NCBI GenBank assembly: GCA_964439625.1 | Contig: CAYTPI010000001.1 | Location: 124,001-188,000, forward strand | Source: CAYTPI01 sp964439625 | GTDB taxonomy: Bacteria; Chloroflexota; Anaerolineae; Aggregatilineales; UBA3940 | Length of the DNA stretch: 64,000 nt | Reading direction: 5' to 3' | Part shown: positions 9,039-18,061 of the stretch, piece after piece | How positions within the stretch are numbered: position 1 is the first letter of the stretch | Layout of the letters: each line of letters begins with the position of its first letter | Notes under the pieces: generated by a model | Told to the model about the DNA's origin: nothing | What the model saw: the letters and a program-made list of their open reading frames with translations, nothing else | The model's database searches: none | Position numbers and translations under genes: made by a program

Positions 9039-9749
9039 CTAGATTTTGTCTTGCCGTATAAGGCGTTTGTATGTAGTCAATAAAGTCTGCTGGCTGAAGC
9101 CAAGCATATACATTATGTAGATCACGTAGAATATGATACACAAGCGGACGACCCCATTTTCAAGAAACTTGCGCGCCGACGTTGTGACTATTGTGGGTTG
9201 CAGCGAAAAATTGACTTGCTTTCGCAGCCGTTTCACAATATCGGCGTCTTCCATGACGATGCACGTTTCGTCAAAGCCGCTGACGCGCTCAAAAGCTACC
9301 CGGGTGACGAACAAACTCTGATCACCGAGGCGAATGTGTTTGACATTGTTGACCAATGTAGCAGTGATGCGCAGCAGCGGGTGGGGGTGGTCAAAGCGAA
9401 TTGTGAAGCTGCCCGCTTCAGCGCCATTCGCCACAGCGGCTTGAATGTCTGAAATGACTGTCTTTGGGGGGAATGTATCGGCGTGCAAGAAATAAAGGAC
9501 ATCGCTGTGTGCTGCTCGCGCACCCATGTTCATTTGGATGGCGCGCCCCTTGGGTGATGCCACCACAGTAACACCGCAGGCTGCCGCTCTCTCAGGCGTG
9601 CCGTCTGTGCTGCCACCATCGACCACAAGTATTTCCGCGTCAACGGTTGCCTGTAGGAACCCAAGTAATTGCTCGATACCTTGGGCTTCATTGAGGGTTG
9701 GTACAATAATGCTGACGGTTGTCGCTTTCGTCTCTAACATGTTCGCCAT
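9039..9749 (-). CDS. TIGR04283 family glycosyltransferase (GT2)
   Basis: 236 residues of the GT2 family, subgroup rSAM/selenodomain-associated transferase 2. It shows SIIVPTLNE (13-21), DGGSTDGT (44-51), KGRAIQMNMGA (67-77) and FLHADT (87-92, the DXD-like metal site), with GDQ.LFV and the E-D-D acceptor loop further on (MEDADIVKRLR). The last 50 residues contain a hydrophobic helix (VVRLCIIFYVIYIMYML) that would hold it at the membrane. It is the first gene of a two-gene operon with the TIGR04282 transferase. Confidence 0.88.
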   Translation of the reverse strand: MANMLETKATTVSIIVPTLNEAQGIEQLLGFLQATVDAEILVVDGGSTDGTPERAAACGVTVVASPKGRAIQMNMGARAAHSDVLYFLHADTFPPKTVISDIQAAVANGAEAGSFTIRFDHPHPLLRITATLVNNVKHIRLGDQSLFVTRVAFERVSGFDETCIVMEDADIVKRLRKQVNFSLQPTIVTTSARKFLENGVVRLCIIFYVIYIMYMLGFSQQTLLTTYKRLIRQDKI

Positions 9750-9827
9750 AATACAAATTTGGATTGGTTACCGCCATCATGACCATATCATCCTCCAGAT
9801 ATATTACAAATTTGGTACAACAAACTC

Positions 9828-10634
9828 ATGCGAATGACTATGCTTGGCCCCCTTAAGCGCCTGCTGCACTATGGCGATGGCTACCGCAACCCAATCGTTA
9901 AAATGCGCGTGCGGGGCCATAAGTTGCTGCTGCGCCATACATTGTTTGCAGCGATCTTATTGTCAGCGCTGCAAGCTACCTGCTTGATGAACATCATCGT
10001 AGTGCGCCCAGAACTGCTCAGTGTCGTGCTAAATATGGCGGTTTCTGGTTTTTTGCTGGTTGTCGTAATTCCCGTAATCGTTTCGCTAGCGGCTTTCGGG
10101 CAGACGCAGCGTTTCACCGAATCGGATATGTTCGAATTACTGCAATTATCCAATTTGCCGACGCGTCAGATTGTACGCGGTGTTGGGTTTACTATCTTGC
10201 ATTGGACGCGAGACCTATTAATTGTTCCAGTATCAATTTTGCCGTTACTGGCGGTCGGCAACATGGTAGGGCTGTTTAACTTTAGCCTGCTCGCAGGGCT
10301 TAACAGTTACAATGCCCCTTTACTGACGGCAGCAACAATCGAAGAGGTGCTGACATATGGTTACATCACCGTAATTTGGGGGGTAGGCATGTGGGGCATC
10401 TACATCGGCGGCTTGTGGTATGGGGTTGGCTTGGGTTTTCGCCTAGATAAAGTTTCCAGCGGCTTGGCTCTGATCACGTCTACCTTCCTGAGCCTCTATC
10501 TAGCATTTATTGCGTCGGTGCTACTGCTGCCAAACACGCTTGTCGTAACAATTGTCTTTTGTGTGGTTGGCTGGGGGCTGGCGGTTGTCGGTTTTGTATT
10601 TTGTAGCCGCTCATTAGAGCAAGCCAACGCATAA
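9828..10634 (+). CDS. Multi-pass membrane protein, paralog A of three
   Basis: 268 residues with about six hydrophobic helices. I do not recognise a named family. It shares a central motif with the next two genes: here FELLQLSNLPTRQIVRG followed by a helix, at about residue 103-119, equivalent to LIKL and LLQLTDVRP in the others. The architecture (two helices, the cytoplasmic LLQLT loop, then four helices) recalls ABC-2-type permease components, but no ATPase gene is adjacent. The start has no ribosome site; TGGTACAAC, a poor extended -10, ends 6 bases before the ATG, so a leaderless mRNA is possible. The three genes follow each other closely and likely form one operon. Confidence 0.7.
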   Translation: MRMTMLGPLKRLLHYGDGYRNPIVKMRVRGHKLLLRHTLFAAILLSALQATCLMNIIVVRPELLSVVLNMAVSGFLLVVVIPVIVSLAAFGQTQRFTESDMFELLQLSNLPTRQIVRGVGFTILHWTRDLLIVPVSILPLLAVGNMVGLFNFSLLAGLNSYNAPLLTAATIEEVLTYGYITVIWGVGMWGIYIGGLWYGVGLGFRLDKVSSGLALITSTFLSLYLAFIASVLLLPNTLVVTIVFCVVGWGLAVVGFVFCSRSLEQANA

Positions 10635-10649
10635 GGAAGGGGCTGCATT

Positions 10650-11432
10650 ATGAATTGGAACAAGCCGCAAGATAACCCTCTGATCAAGGCTATGGTTGGG
10701 AAAAATGCTGACCAAATCTCCAATGAGCTGCGTCACACTGCCATTGCGTTTGCCATCATCTTGTGTCTATTGACTGTTTTAGTGTCGGCAATTGTTATCA
10801 TCGGTAATGATCTTGCGCTGCTCACTGAGGGTGGTACTGGCCTACCGTCCGCACCGGAAGTTGCTCTCTACATTGTTGGTGTTACCGTGATAGTTGCTTT
10901 GATCATCGGCGCTGGGCTTGGTGGCTTTTACCCGGTCGTGCTGGGGGTTGTCTCAGTGCTGTTCATGCGGCGGCAAATTGAACAATTAGACTGGTATACA
11001 CTGATTAAGCTCACCGGCATCAGTGACAGGGTGCGTATTAACTCATTGGTGTTTGCGGCTTTCTACCAGGTGCGCGTGCTGAACGCGTTTTTTCTTGCCT
11101 TGCCACTAGCTGCCGCCCTGACTCGTCTAATCCTGCTGGATTATATCGTCTTTAGCCCGTCACCTGTCCTTGCTGTTAGCCTGCATACGCTGGCCTATGT
11201 CCTATCGCTTCTTGGGCTGTATGTGCTTGTTTTGTTGATCGCAACTGCCAGCGCGCTTTCTTTTGATGATGCTGTTACCCCAGTTTTGACGACTCTGGCA
11301 GGTAGCCTCGTGGCGACATTAGCTGTACAAATCGGAATTTTCGCTGTGTCGCGCCCGTTCGCGTTCGTTTGGATGCTGCTACCCTATGGGTTAGTCTATG
11401 TGGTCTATGGTTTTATCGTCCGTATAAGCTGA
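10650..11432 (+). CDS. Multi-pass membrane protein, paralog B of three
   Basis: 260 residues, six or so hydrophobic helices. The shared motif appears as WYTLIKLTGISDRVRINS and is followed by AAFYQVRVLNAF, matching AIYKLRFVPAI in paralog C. The ATG at 10650 follows GGAAGGGG at 7 bases, a strong ribosome site, and is only 15 bases after the stop of paralog A, so translation within the operon is secure. The N-terminal 30 residues are polar and specific to this copy. Function unknown. Confidence 0.72.
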   Translation: MNWNKPQDNPLIKAMVGKNADQISNELRHTAIAFAIILCLLTVLVSAIVIIGNDLALLTEGGTGLPSAPEVALYIVGVTVIVALIIGAGLGGFYPVVLGVVSVLFMRRQIEQLDWYTLIKLTGISDRVRINSLVFAAFYQVRVLNAFFLALPLAAALTRLILLDYIVFSPSPVLAVSLHTLAYVLSLLGLYVLVLLIATASALSFDDAVTPVLTTLAGSLVATLAVQIGIFAVSRPFAFVWMLLPYGLVYVVYGFIVRIS

Positions 11433-11491
11433 TTGTTGCCCATTGCCCCTTCGCGTTACAGTTAAGGTAAAAGGATGAGATTCTACTCAAA

Positions 11492-12292
11492 ATGAGAGCC
11501 GCAACATCTGCACAACCGCGCTTTAAAGTCATTCGGCCCGTTCGCGAGCACTTTATGAAAGGGGCTTCTTGGGGGCAGGTGCTGGTCGCGGTTGTCGTAT
11601 GGGCGGTTTTGCTCTCTTTGAGTGTGTTTGTTTCTGTAATCATTGCGCTGGTGTGGCCTAACCGCTTGAACTGGCCGCCTGTATTTCTGCCGGTAATGGG
11701 TCTTATTCTGGTTGCGCATCTATCTGGACCACTAATTGGTGGGGGCTTCACGGCTTTGTTTGTTCGTAGCGCTGTTGACCCTGAGACTCTCAACCTGCTG
11801 CAACTGACTGACGTGCGTCCGACGTCTATTGTATGGGGCAGTTTCGTTGGGGCTATCTATAAACTGCGCTTCGTGCCCGCTATCTTATGGAGTGTGAGTA
11901 TGGCGCCTTTTTTGGTGCTCTGGCTCAGCACTTTTCGCAATCTAACGCTGCTGATAAATGCTCTTTTTTTCGCCGTCCCCCTGGCTTCACTGATGCTCTT
12001 TTCGTTCATCGTGCTGTGGGTTGGGCCTTTTATTGCTTCGGTTGCGGTTGGGGTTGGTATCGGACTGCGAACGCGTGGCAGTGTGACGGAGTTCGGTGCT
12101 GTAGTTTCGCTGATATTTCTGTTTGTGGCTTGGGTCGGCATTTTAGCTACCACGCTTTTCTGGTGGTTGCTGTTGTTGTTCCCCCAGGTATGTATTGCCG
12201 CTATCCTCGGTTACTTCTTGCTCGCTGGGATCTTTCTAGTCGTGGCGGAACAGTGGGTCTTTCTGAACGGGCCGCTTCAACCACCAGCCTGA
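11492..12292 (+). CDS. Multi-pass membrane protein, paralog C of three
   Basis: 266 residues with about six transmembrane helices. The shared motif is NLLQLTDVRPTSIVWGS (about 93-109), then AIYKLRFVPAILW. It lies 59 bases after paralog B. The ATG at 11492 lacks a convincing ribosome site; AAGGATGAG occurs about 20 bases upstream. A long frame of 178 codons in another frame overlaps this gene and is an artefact. Function unknown; together with A and B it may form a hetero-oligomeric membrane complex (inference). Confidence 0.7.
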   Translation: MRAATSAQPRFKVIRPVREHFMKGASWGQVLVAVVVWAVLLSLSVFVSVIIALVWPNRLNWPPVFLPVMGLILVAHLSGPLIGGGFTALFVRSAVDPETLNLLQLTDVRPTSIVWGSFVGAIYKLRFVPAILWSVSMAPFLVLWLSTFRNLTLLINALFFAVPLASLMLFSFIVLWVGPFIASVAVGVGIGLRTRGSVTEFGAVVSLIFLFVAWVGILATTLFWWLLLLFPQVCIAAILGYFLLAGIFLVVAEQWVFLNGPLQPPA

Positions 12293-12426
12293 AGCACATC
12301 CTGTTCTGGGCGCAAAATGCTTTCCAAGAGTGTGTCGTGCTAGGGCAAACGCATCGAACGCATCAGCCGGATGTTAGTAAAAAACCCCGCCCGCTGATTT
12401 ATTGTACGCCTTCAGCGTCTTAATAT

Positions 12427-12464
12427 CGCTACTACACTATCTAGTAGCGAGCAGTGCCTAGTAG
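12427..12464. promoter_or_regulatory. Inverted repeat plus third half-site, operator candidate
   Basis: CGCTACTA (12427-12434) and TAGTAGCG (12442-12449) form perfect 8-base arms around a 7-base centre; a third CTAGTAG lies at 12458-12464. No T-run follows, which argues against a terminator. The site ends about 33 bases before the extended -10 of the STAND gene, a position suited to a regulator. Confidence 0.4.
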
Positions 12465-12496
12465 AGGCAAGCTCCAAAGCGGCAATAGGGTGATTA

Positions 12497-12505
12497 TGCT
12501 ATACT
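12497..12505 (+). promoter_or_regulatory. Extended -10 promoter element
   Basis: TGCTATACT is a near-consensus extended -10 about 40 bases before the ATG at 12546. The same nine bases occur before the nitroreductase gene at 42242-42250. Confidence 0.5.
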
Positions 12506-12545
12506 GACCGCATCAATTTGCGCTTGTTTCGGAAAATGCATCTCA

Positions 12546-14684
12546 ATGGTCGAACATAATAACCATACTGCGAATCATGTCACTAAAGATACCGAGGAGA
12601 TCGTGACGGCTGTGGCCCTTAAACCAGCCGAGCGCCTTTCTGATGGGGCATTTACCGTTCCTGACCTGCCGATGCACTACGTCGAACGAGCAGAGCAGAC
12701 TGAAGCGCGCCGACTGTTGTTAAGTCAACAGCGCCAAGGGGCTACCTTGACGCCAATCCTTATAACAGGCGTGGCTGGCGCGGGTAAGACGACTTTGGCA
12801 ACCGCACTTGCGCATGACCCTGAAATTCAGGATGCATACCCGCATGGAGTCCTCTGGACGACACTCGGTGAGGGTGTCGATATCCAGATCGCCCAGTCAA
12901 GCTGGGGCAAGATGCTGGGTAAGGACCTGAGCTACCTGCCAGATGCCGCCAGCCGTGCCAGTGCCCTGCGGGATGCATTGAAATCGAAGCGCTATCTATT
13001 GGTGATCGATGGGGTCACCAGTGTAGAGCAAGTGCGCCTGCTGAGTGTGGGTGGGGCCAATAGTGCCCGCTTAGTCATCTCTGACGATGCCAGCGAAGAA
13101 TTGCAAGCACTGCGGGCCCATCGCATTAACATCGACCAAATGCGCGAACCTGAAGCGCTTGAGCTGCTCACTCGCTGGGCTGGGATGCTCTCCGATGTGT
13201 ACCTGCCAACCGTCAAGGAAATTATAAAGCGACTCGGTGGCCTCCCCTTGACCATCGCTCTGGTCGGCGGGCAAGCGCGTCAAGGGATCACTTGGCTGCG
13301 CCTACTGGAGGTTTTACGCGATGACCAAGGCGGCATTGCTAATCTTAATGCGCAGTCCGAGGCGGTGCGGACGAATGCGCTGGGGTTGGTAGTTAACCTT
13401 GTCCTATCGCGCTTTGGTGGGCAGGAGGTTCGGCGTGCGTCACTCTTGGGCGCTTTCGCTGCTGGGGCTAATGCACCGTTTTCGGTGGGGGCGGCTGCTG
13501 CCTGTTGGGGCATGCGCTACGACGAAGCGCGCCAAACGCTGCAACTGCTTTTTGAGAATGCCATTATCCAGCGCCTCCCAGATGACCTCTACGTCCTTCA
13601 TCCGGCCTTGTCACAGCATTTACGCAAAGCTGCGATTGATAGCCACCTGGTGCAAGCACAGAAGCGCATTCAAAGCTATTACACCAACTTGGTTGACCGT
13701 CGGTTGGAAGCTGCCAAGCAAATCGATGCTCAGATCAGCCAGATCATGGTGGTCTTTGAGCGTATCGCCAGCGAGAATCCCAATCAAGCGAGTCTATTCG
13801 CCGACTCATTGATCGATTATTTTGAGCAAAAAGGCTTGTGGGGCAGCCTGGTGCAACTGGCTGACAGCATCGTCGATAAGGCCCATGCTGAGGGCAATGT
13901 CATGCTGGAGCATCACTTCCTGAACGACTCGGGTTATGCCTACACCATGCTCGGTGACCTGATACAGGCTAGGGTACGCTTTAATCGTTCACTGGAGGTG
14001 AGTAAAGCCCTCGGCGATCCGGTCGGTGAGGCCAACGCACTCAACAACCTTGGCGCTATTGCCGAACGCAACAGTGATTATGCAACGGCTGAAACCTACT
14101 ACCAGACCAGCAAGGCCATCCGCGAGCGCATTGGTGATAAGGAAGAGATTGCCGAGACGTTGAACAACATCGCTGGGGTGCAGTACCAGCAAAGCCGCTA
14201 CTTTGACGCCCTAAGTACCTTTGAGCGCGTGTTGGATATTTTCGAGACGCTGGGGGAACGTCAGCGCCAAGCGCAGGCGTTGCTGAATTTCGGTGCTGTC
14301 CATGAGCAGATTGGCAACGACAGTGATGCGCTTGCAGCATACCAGCGCAGCCTCGCGATCTATGCCAATATCGGTGACGACAGCGGGCGCTCACAAGCTC
14401 TGAATAACATCGGCATTGTCTACTTCAACATAGGAGATACACAGCGCGCACTCGATCATTTTCAGCGCAGCCTGATCTTAAAAGAAAAATTGAGCGACCG
14501 GCACGGGCAAGCCCTGACGCTTAATAACATCGCTTTGCTCTACGAGATGCGCGGTACCATGACGGCTGCCCTCGAACAGTATGAGCAGGCTTACAAGCTG
14601 CTCGAGTCCCTGGATGACCCCCGCGCAAAGGTTGTTGGCGAGAACATCAACGTCTTGCGCAAAAAGATGAACATCCTCAGCTAG
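12546..14684 (+). CDS. STAND-type ATPase with C-terminal TPR repeats
   Basis: 712 residues. An NB-ARC/STAND nucleotide-binding module covers about 45-330: Walker A GVAGAGKTT (75-83), Walker B RYLLVIDG (149-156) and GLPL (232-235), the signature of signal-transducing ATPases such as MalT, AfsR and plant NLRs. A winged-helix region follows (about 340-400). From about 420 the chain is made of tetratricopeptide repeats of the Tetratricopeptide_12 type, with recurrent ALNNLG/TLNNIA motifs (about 8 units). It has no DNA-binding or obvious effector domain, so it is a nucleotide-switched scaffold whose partner is unknown. It sits just after the three membrane paralogs, but has its own promoter and operator-like repeat. 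Confidence 0.85.
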   Translation: MVEHNNHTANHVTKDTEEIVTAVALKPAERLSDGAFTVPDLPMHYVERAEQTEARRLLLSQQRQGATLTPILITGVAGAGKTTLATALAHDPEIQDAYPHGVLWTTLGEGVDIQIAQSSWGKMLGKDLSYLPDAASRASALRDALKSKRYLLVIDGVTSVEQVRLLSVGGANSARLVISDDASEELQALRAHRINIDQMREPEALELLTRWAGMLSDVYLPTVKEIIKRLGGLPLTIALVGGQARQGITWLRLLEVLRDDQGGIANLNAQSEAVRTNALGLVVNLVLSRFGGQEVRRASLLGAFAAGANAPFSVGAAAACWGMRYDEARQTLQLLFENAIIQRLPDDLYVLHPALSQHLRKAAIDSHLVQAQKRIQSYYTNLVDRRLEAAKQIDAQISQIMVVFERIASENPNQASLFADSLIDYFEQKGLWGSLVQLADSIVDKAHAEGNVMLEHHFLNDSGYAYTMLGDLIQARVRFNRSLEVSKALGDPVGEANALNNLGAIAERNSDYATAETYYQTSKAIRERIGDKEEIAETLNNIAGVQYQQSRYFDALSTFERVLDIFETLGERQRQAQALLNFGAVHEQIGNDSDALAAYQRSLAIYANIGDDSGRSQALNNIGIVYFNIGDTQRALDHFQRSLILKEKLSDRHGQALTLNNIALLYEMRGTMTAALEQYEQAYKLLESLDDPRAKVVGENINVLRKKMNILS

Positions 14685-14709
14685 GCGCGTCACCTCGCGT
14701 TCAGTGCGG

Positions 14710-14991
14710 TCAACATAACTCGATGTGGCTTTCGAGCCGGGCCAACTCTCTTTCGAGTTTGTGGCGCTTCTGAGCGTACTCGTCTTTAAGACGCTTATTG
14801 GTCAGCAGTGGGGAGGCGTCATCAATGTGGCGCAGTTCCTTTTTCATGTCAGGAATTGACTCTGAGACCGAGAAATACTCCTGGAAGCTGCTTAAGCGCT
14901 GCAATACCTCAAAAGCATGATCAGAGAGCTCGTCGATTGCGCTCTGCAACAGATCTAACTCTCGTCGAACTTTGTTAGGGACTGATATCAC
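14710..14991 (-). CDS. Small coiled-coil protein or remnant C-terminus
   Basis: 93 residues, highly charged and predicted helical, with two coiled-coil-like stretches (ELDLLQSAIDELSDH and EYAQKRHKLERELARLE). The putative start is GTG 14991, which overlaps by 17 bases the end of the broken von Willebrand A frame upstream. It may be a separate, translationally coupled gene or the C-terminal part of that broken gene in a shifted frame. No family is recognised. Confidence 0.4.
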   Translation of the reverse strand: MISVPNKVRRELDLLQSAIDELSDHAFEVLQRLSSFQEYFSVSESIPDMKKELRHIDDASPLLTNKRLKDEYAQKRHKLERELARLESHIELC

Positions 14992-15600
14992 CGACGATTG
15001 CCATAGACGGGCTCAGGCTTTGTACTGAGTTGGTGTCAGCACCGTCAGAAAGAACGACGATTGCCCCGATATGGTCTGGATCGCCACTTTCTTGGAGAAC
15101 ATTGTAACCAAACGCCACGCCATCATATAAGCACGTGCCGAAACATTCGATCACCCTGGATACACGCTGGCTAAGCTCTGCACGTTTTGGCCCGAGTTCA
15201 GTTAATTCGCTCAGCGTGATCAACTCTTCGTTGAACAACACGACGGATAGCCTATCGCGGTCATCGAGAAGCTCAATGAACTGTAACAGACCGCGGTACG
15301 CGCTGCCGATATCCTTGCGCCGCTCATATTGCCTGAGATATTCATCACAACAACGAGGTCAACAGGCTTTTTAACGTCTTCCCAAAGCTCCCAAGCCTCA
15401 AACAGTACGTCTGCTTCTGGCACTTCTAGCACGGTTTGCGGCTGCGCGGGGTCAATGCCATGTGCTGCGTTCAGCTCACGTAGTGGCGCATATGCAATTG
15501 AACGAATAGAGGGAAGCACTAATGCTGTAACAAAAACGCCGAGCATCAGCAACGTGTAGAGAATGAGCAGGGTAAGGTTGAGGCGAAATCTGCCGGACAT
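14975..15600 (-). pseudogene. Von Willebrand factor A domain protein, frameshifted
   Basis: From ATG 15600 the first frame encodes a short cytoplasmic start, a transmembrane helix (LTLLILYTLLMLGVFVTALVL) and the start of a vWA domain, DLVVVMNISGNMSG. A one-base loss in GGC-GCAAGG near 15317-15322 then shifts the frame; the second frame continues cleanly as KDIGSAYRGLLQFIELLDDR, LSVVLFNEEL, and LSDGADT, and stops at 14975. The first MIDAS motif, normally DxSGSM, reads NISGNM, i.e. the metal-binding Asp and Ser are both Asn. Roughly the last third of the usual vWA domain is missing. Frameshift plus loss of two MIDAS residues supports decay rather than sequencing error alone. It lies divergently from the large membrane protein at 15758. 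Confidence 0.72.
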
Positions 15601-15757
15601 ACATTTCCCGCTTATAGACTATTGACAGTTGTCGGCGAGGCTAATAACGCAGCTTCAATTTATGTTATACAAAGTACCCTTACTATAGCTAACTGGCATA
15701 ACGGATTGATAAGCTTCGTGATTAAACGCACTTCAAAATTAGGAGGTGCTACCCCTG

Positions 15758-17440
15758 TTGCGCCGAATTCTGGCTCGTTTTACCATCGGAGTAATGAATC
15801 TTTTGCTTCCACAGCGGGGTCGGGTACGAGAAATGAGTTATGTAATGATCGGCGCGTTGGTGTTGTTTGCCGCAAATGTCTTCCTGGCATTGGTCTCTAT
15901 CTTGATCCGGCGGACGCGCACGACCACACGCAAGCTAGCGCAACCCGCCCAGGTGATCGTCGGCAGCCCAGTGTTAGTGAACAGGCAAGCAGACGCTCCA
16001 CCCCAGAAGAATGCCTCAGCACAGACTCAAGCCAGCCGCCCCACATTGCAATCTATTACAGTTCCGTTCTCCGAACCCTCAATTAATGCGTCAGAGAGTG
16101 CAGCCGCAAAAGGTGCCCTGATCACGGCTGCCTTGCAGCCTACAGACTTTCGCTCATTGGGTTTACCGCCCATGGCCCAAGGGGTAACGACCTATGTATT
16201 TGGTGATGATCTGTTTGATGAGTCTTTTTCGATCACCGATGCCTCTGGTGATCTACTAGCAGAGATGGGCGTCGCCGTGTCCGAAGGTGTTGATTGGGAA
16301 GATGGTAAGAACATCGTTGCCTTTGAACTATGGTTATTTGATGCCAAAAGTGGTGAAACCAATGCTCAAATCTTGCTGACCCCCGCTGGCTTTGAGACGG
16401 CCGCTATTCGCCGCCGCTTCGAGAAACAAGGCCACGTCAATGCGGCTACCAACGACCTCTGGCTGACGCTGCAATCGAAAAATATTACCGTGCGTGCACG
16501 TGTCGTTAACGTCAAAATACGACCTGACACGGATGTGCCGGACATTATCTTTGAACGCTTGATCATTGAAATGGCAGCGTGGCCCAACGACGGTAGTGCC
16601 CCGGTGATTGGTCTTGAAGATATGCCTGATACGGAACCAGTTGCCCTCGAGCCTGATATTGAAACACCGCCCACCAAACTAGTAGCAGCCGGGCCACACA
16701 TCTATCAGCAGAAGATTGAAGCCAGTTACACCGTAGAATATGCCTCGCGAGTTTATCTTGGTCAGCCATTTACGGTTGTTGTGCAATTTGGTACACCTGA
16801 CTCTCAACGTAAGGCACACGCAACCATCAAGCGGCGGAGTGGGTCGAATGAGAAAGATGTTGGTGTTGAGCAAGTAACGTTTACCCATGAGACGTATCAA
16901 GAGCCAACCATACTGCCTCAGTTTGAGCCTGAAGTGCAGATAAACGTGCGTGGCAGCGAGTTCGAATTCCAAATCCCGATTCAACAGCGCAGCTTCAAAT
17001 TGAGAAATGGATTGGGCACTCGCCTTGAGTTTGACGTCAAACCGTTGGATACTGGCTCGCTGCTGCTATTGGTCGAGACGGTCTACTTGGGGCAGAAATA
17101 TGTACCGGAACGTGAACTCGGCACGACCATCATGAAGAACCCGGAGACAGGCGAAGTTGAGAGTATGAGCACACGTAAGGCACCCAGCGGTTACTATTCT
17201 GATCCGCAAACAGTCGCTCGTGAGACACTCAACGTGCGCGTCCAAACCATTTTGGGCTTTCAGCCGGGGGCGCTGAACTTCCTGACGTGGTTTCTTGGCC
17301 TGCTAAATGTATTGATATACGTCTTGATAGGTGCGTTCAGCTTGACAGCACTGGACGGAGCCAACGCAATAATCGCGATTACCGCCTCAACTGCCGCTAC
17401 CGTACCGCTGCTGACTGCAACGATTGTCAGTCAGCGTTGA
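15758..17440 (+). CDS. Large membrane-anchored protein, unknown
   Basis: About 560 residues. AGGAGG (15741-15746) is 11 bases before TTG 15758, so this start is preferred; a GTG at 15746 overlaps the ribosome site itself. An N-terminal helix (YVMIGALVLFAANVFLALVSIL) and two C-terminal helices flank a long beta-rich, polar middle with an immunoglobulin-like flavour (repeated F.V..R..DT, TVEYASRVYLGQPFTVVVQFG). A Ser/Ala/Gln-rich linker follows the first helix. I know no family for it. Divergent neighbour of the broken vWA gene; in several bacteria vWA and beta-sandwich membrane proteins work together, but that link is inference here. Confidence 0.7.
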   Translation: MRRILARFTIGVMNLLLPQRGRVREMSYVMIGALVLFAANVFLALVSILIRRTRTTTRKLAQPAQVIVGSPVLVNRQADAPPQKNASAQTQASRPTLQSITVPFSEPSINASESAAAKGALITAALQPTDFRSLGLPPMAQGVTTYVFGDDLFDESFSITDASGDLLAEMGVAVSEGVDWEDGKNIVAFELWLFDAKSGETNAQILLTPAGFETAAIRRRFEKQGHVNAATNDLWLTLQSKNITVRARVVNVKIRPDTDVPDIIFERLIIEMAAWPNDGSAPVIGLEDMPDTEPVALEPDIETPPTKLVAAGPHIYQQKIEASYTVEYASRVYLGQPFTVVVQFGTPDSQRKAHATIKRRSGSNEKDVGVEQVTFTHETYQEPTILPQFEPEVQINVRGSEFEFQIPIQQRSFKLRNGLGTRLEFDVKPLDTGSLLLLVETVYLGQKYVPERELGTTIMKNPETGEVESMSTRKAPSGYYSDPQTVARETLNVRVQTILGFQPGALNFLTWFLGLLNVLIYVLIGAFSLTALDGANAIIAITASTAATVPLLTATIVSQR

Positions 17441-17446
17441 TGTTGC

Positions 17447-18061
17447 TTACTCATCAAGCCAGTCCGGCATAACGCGTCCCGCCGTCAGGTTTTGCAGCAT
17501 TGGCTCGAAGCTGCCAATCTGGTCAACGGCAAAGCGCACCAGCAGCACGACGTTAACGCCGAACTGCTCATCAACAATCTCCCCTTGATGCTCTGCAATG
17601 AGCAGCTTAACTTGCTCATAGAGTGGGTAGGGTATGGTTAAGTCGCTAAGTTTTGTAGCGATGCGCTCGGTTAATTTCACTGCTTTAATCGCCTCTTTGG
17701 TCATCTGCGTGTAGGCACGGACAAGGCCACCGGTCCCCAACTTTTGACCACCAAAATAGCGCGTGACTACAACCGCAACATCACCGATATTTTCTCCTCG
17801 TAACACAGTCAATGCAGGACGCCCTGCCGTGCCTGCAGGTTCGCCGTCGTCGCTTGCTCCTTCGATGACACTGGAACCATAGCCCGCTCGGAACGCATGG
17901 ACATTGTGCGTGGCGTCGGCGAACTCGTTTCGCATTTCATCAATGAAGACCTTTGCTGCCTCAGCCGTAGGTGCAGCGTCAATCGTCGAGATGAAGCGCG
18001 AGCCGCCGATGACAAGCTCAAAACGCGCACGGCCCGCAGGGATCGGGTAGCGGTCACTCAT
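17447..18061 (-). CDS. yigZ: YigZ/IMPACT family protein
   Basis: 204 residues of the IMPACT/YigZ family. The N-terminal domain has the hallmark SDDGEPAGTAGRP (about 69-81) and VVVTRYFGGQKLGTGGLVRAY (about 96-116, given here in part), and the C-terminal DUF1949 domain follows (about 140-200). In eukaryotes IMPACT modulates GCN2; bacterial YigZ is proposed to act on stalled ribosomes or translation, but its reaction is not settled. The start overlaps the stop of the upstream nuclease gene by 8 bases, indicating translational coupling on the minus strand. Confidence 0.93.
   Translation of the reverse strand: MSDRYPIPAGRARFELVIGGSRFISTIDAAPTAEAAKVFIDEMRNEFADATHNVHAFRAGYGSSVIEGASDDGEPAGTAGRPALTVLRGENIGDVAVVVTRYFGGQKLGTGGLVRAYTQMTKEAIKAVKLTERIATKLSDLTIPYPLYEQVKLLIAEHQGEIVDEQFGVNVVLLVRFAVDQIGSFEPMLQNLTAGRVMPDWLDE

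Noticed and set aside
11887..12423. 178-codon plus-strand frame overlapping the third membrane paralog
   Set aside because: It overlaps a gene with clear family relation to its two neighbours and has aromatic- and cysteine-rich, non-protein-like composition.
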